Positions 63,074 to 64,000 of a DNA stretch of 64,000 nt are shown piece after piece. How positions within the stretch are numbered: the stretch's first letter is position 1; every line of letters begins with the position of its first letter. The translations under genes were made by a program, and so were the position numbers. The notes beneath the pieces were generated by a model. That model made no database searches and was not told the origin of the DNA. It saw nothing but the letters and a program-made list of their open reading frames with translations. This DNA comes from Trichococcus paludicola (GTDB lineage Bacteria; Bacillota; Bacilli; Lactobacillales; Aerococcaceae). The stretch is taken from positions 1 through 64,000 of the forward strand of contig NZ_QBLC01000002.1 in the NCBI RefSeq assembly GCF_003052295.1, given 5' to 3'.

Positions 63074-63814
63074 TTGGCATACACTAAAATTATCGCGCAC
63101 AGGGGAAGTCGCGGGACACGACCAGAAAATACGCTGGAGTCTTTTCAGGAAGCGCTGAAAGTTGCAAGCGATGGCATAGAATTGGACGTCCATCTGACTA
63201 AAGATGGTGAGGTCGTGGTCATCCATGACGAGACCGTGGACCGCACGACATCCGGGAAAGGCTATGTCAAAGATATGACGTTGGATCAATTGAAAAAATT
63301 GGATGCCGGCAGTTGGTTCGACCCGCAATACAGCAATGCCCGCATCCCGACACTCCAAGAGGTGTTGACCCTTTTGGCCGAGAATCATTTTACAGGCGTT
63401 CTGAATGTTGAATTGAAGACGGATGTGTTCCAATACCCCGCAATCGAAGAAAAGGTGCTTGCTTTGGCAGAGCCTTATCTTGCCCATTTTTCGGTCATCT
63501 ACTCCAGTTTCCATTATGAGACCTTGAAAAAAATCAAGGCGTTGCGCGAGGACTCGAAAATTGCCCTGCTTTTCAGTAAAAAGGGGAAGCAACAAATGGA
63601 ACTGGGCGAAGGCATCCCTGTAGAGGGGTGGCATCCGAAATTCTCGATTTTGCGCAGTCTGCCGCCTTTCGAACAATCCAAGATCCCGCTTCGCGTTTGG
63701 ACGGTGAACCGGAAAGTCGAAATGCAGGTCTGTCTGCGCAAAAATATCGATTCGATGATCACCGATTATCCGGAACGCGCACTGCAAATGAGAAAGGTGA
63801 TTCAGGGTGTCTGA
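63074..63814 (+). CDS. Glycerophosphodiester phosphodiesterase (GDPD family)
   Basis: Hydrolyses glycerophosphodiesters from phospholipid turnover to glycerol-3-phosphate and an alcohol. It has 246 residues and is cytoplasmic by lack of a signal peptide. GDPD motifs are [15 protein letters not shown] (catalytic His), [19 protein letters not shown] and LNVELKT. The start is TTG at 63074, eight bases after AGGAG; a GTG at 63065 overlaps that site. It follows recN by 51 bases and overlaps miaA by eight bases. Confidence 0.88.
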   Translation: MAYTKIIAHRGSRGTRPENTLESFQEALKVASDGIELDVHLTKDGEVVVIHDETVDRTTSGKGYVKDMTLDQLKKLDAGSWFDPQYSNARIPTLQEVLTLLAENHFTGVLNVELKTDVFQYPAIEEKVLALAEPYLAHFSVIYSSFHYETLKKIKALREDSKIALLFSKKGKQQMELGEGIPVEGWHPKFSILRSLPPFEQSKIPLRVWTVNRKVEMQVCLRKNIDSMITDYPERALQMRKVIQGV

Positions 63815-64000
63815 AACAACAAAAGAAAAGTTAGCTAAAATCATGGTCATTGTCGGTCCGACAGCAGTCGGGAAAACCGCACTGAGCATCCGTTTGGCAA
63901 AAAAATATAACGGCGAAATCATCAATGGGGACTCCATGCAGGTGTACAAAGGCTTGGACATCGGGACCGCGAAAGTGACCGAGGAAGAAGCGGAGGGCAT
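63807..64000 (+). CDS. miaA: tRNA dimethylallyltransferase MiaA, 5' part
   Basis: The N-terminal 64 or so codons of MiaA, which adds a dimethylallyl group to A37 of tRNAs reading UNN codons. The P-loop GPTAVGKT is followed by the conserved [17 protein letters not shown]. The start is GTG at 63807 behind AAAGGTGA, overlapping the end of the upstream phosphodiesterase gene. The frame is open to the window edge. Confidence 0.93.
   Translation, partial: MSETTKEKLAKIMVIVGPTAVGKTALSIRLAKKYNGEIINGDSMQVYKGLDIGTAKVTEEEAEG

Noticed and set aside
62963-64000. 345-codon open frame on the minus strand, running off the window
   Set aside because: Covers the glycerophosphodiesterase and miaA genes, whose sense-strand motifs are unambiguous; a shadow.

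Overview
This window looks like a contiguous stretch of chromosome from a low-to-mid GC Gram-positive bacterium of the order Lactobacillales. The best guess is family Carnobacteriaceae, with a Trichococcus-like genus, but that placement is inference. The pointers are: metK behind an SMK-box (SAM-III) riboswitch; T-box leaders before leuS and pheST; the divergent pepQ/ccpA pair next to a class A penicillin-binding protein; a PepV dipeptidase and an M3 oligoendopeptidase; a complete comG operon; and AGGAGG-type ribosome sites with many TTG and GTG starts. I see no transposase, integrase, phage gene, CRISPR array, toxin-antitoxin pair or resistance gene. The window is almost entirely core genome.

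Layout. 1-476: end of a tRNA cluster (Glu, initiator Met, Ile, Glu). 477-4393: an unrecognised membrane protein, riboswitch-controlled metK, and the overlapping mnmL-mnmM pair for tRNA wobble-uridine modification. 4713-7853: a large LysM-rich wall hydrolase with both a glucosaminidase and an M23 endopeptidase domain. 7889-12168: T-box, leuS and a secreted LysM polysaccharide deacetylase. 12496-16737: MurJ/YtgP-type flippase, a 180-nt palindromic intergenic element, RsuA-type pseudouridine synthase, pepV. 16832-21673: YwaF-like membrane protein, YqeY, YjzC, a coiled-coil/M23 (CwlO/PcsB-like) hydrolase, a SpoU methyltransferase and a YodB-like redox regulator. 21682-26492: T-box, pheS-pheT, rnhC. 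26713-31422: zapA (very long), cvpA, mutS2, trxA, yslB. 31579-34834: a possible microprotein, a PII-like protein, and the murI-rdgB-phosphodiesterase-cbpB run. 34923-38256: MscS channel, DUF948 and YtxH envelope proteins, pepQ. 38483-49991: ccpA, PBP2A-type synthase, trhO, lipid kinase, pepF, VanZ-like, YebC, PfpI, a small coiled-coil protein and YitT. 50159-54126: comGA-comGG. 54375-64000: peptidase P-like gene, efp, Asp23-family gene, nusB, folD, xseA-xseB-ispA-tlyA-recN, a glycerophosphodiesterase and the start of miaA.

Themes. Several genes build or remodel the cell wall: two hydrolases that share a near-identical M23 domain, the deacetylase, the flippase, PBP2A, ZapA, glutamate racemase and prenyl diphosphate synthase. 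A second group handles translation and tRNA/rRNA modification: two T-box synthetases, MnmL/MnmM, TrhO, RsuA, a SpoU methylase, TlyA, EF-P and MiaA. A third group covers DNA uptake and repair: ComG pilus, ExoVII, RecN, MutS2 and RNase HIII. The unexplained items are mostly small: a 180-nt palindrome, a 12-bp inverted repeat, an extended ZapA, a candidate 36-residue membrane protein and a coiled-coil protein. I did not find a convincing new multi-gene system. Where a start differs from the longest open frame, it was chosen by ribosome-site spacing or family length. All promoter, terminator and operator calls were made by eye.
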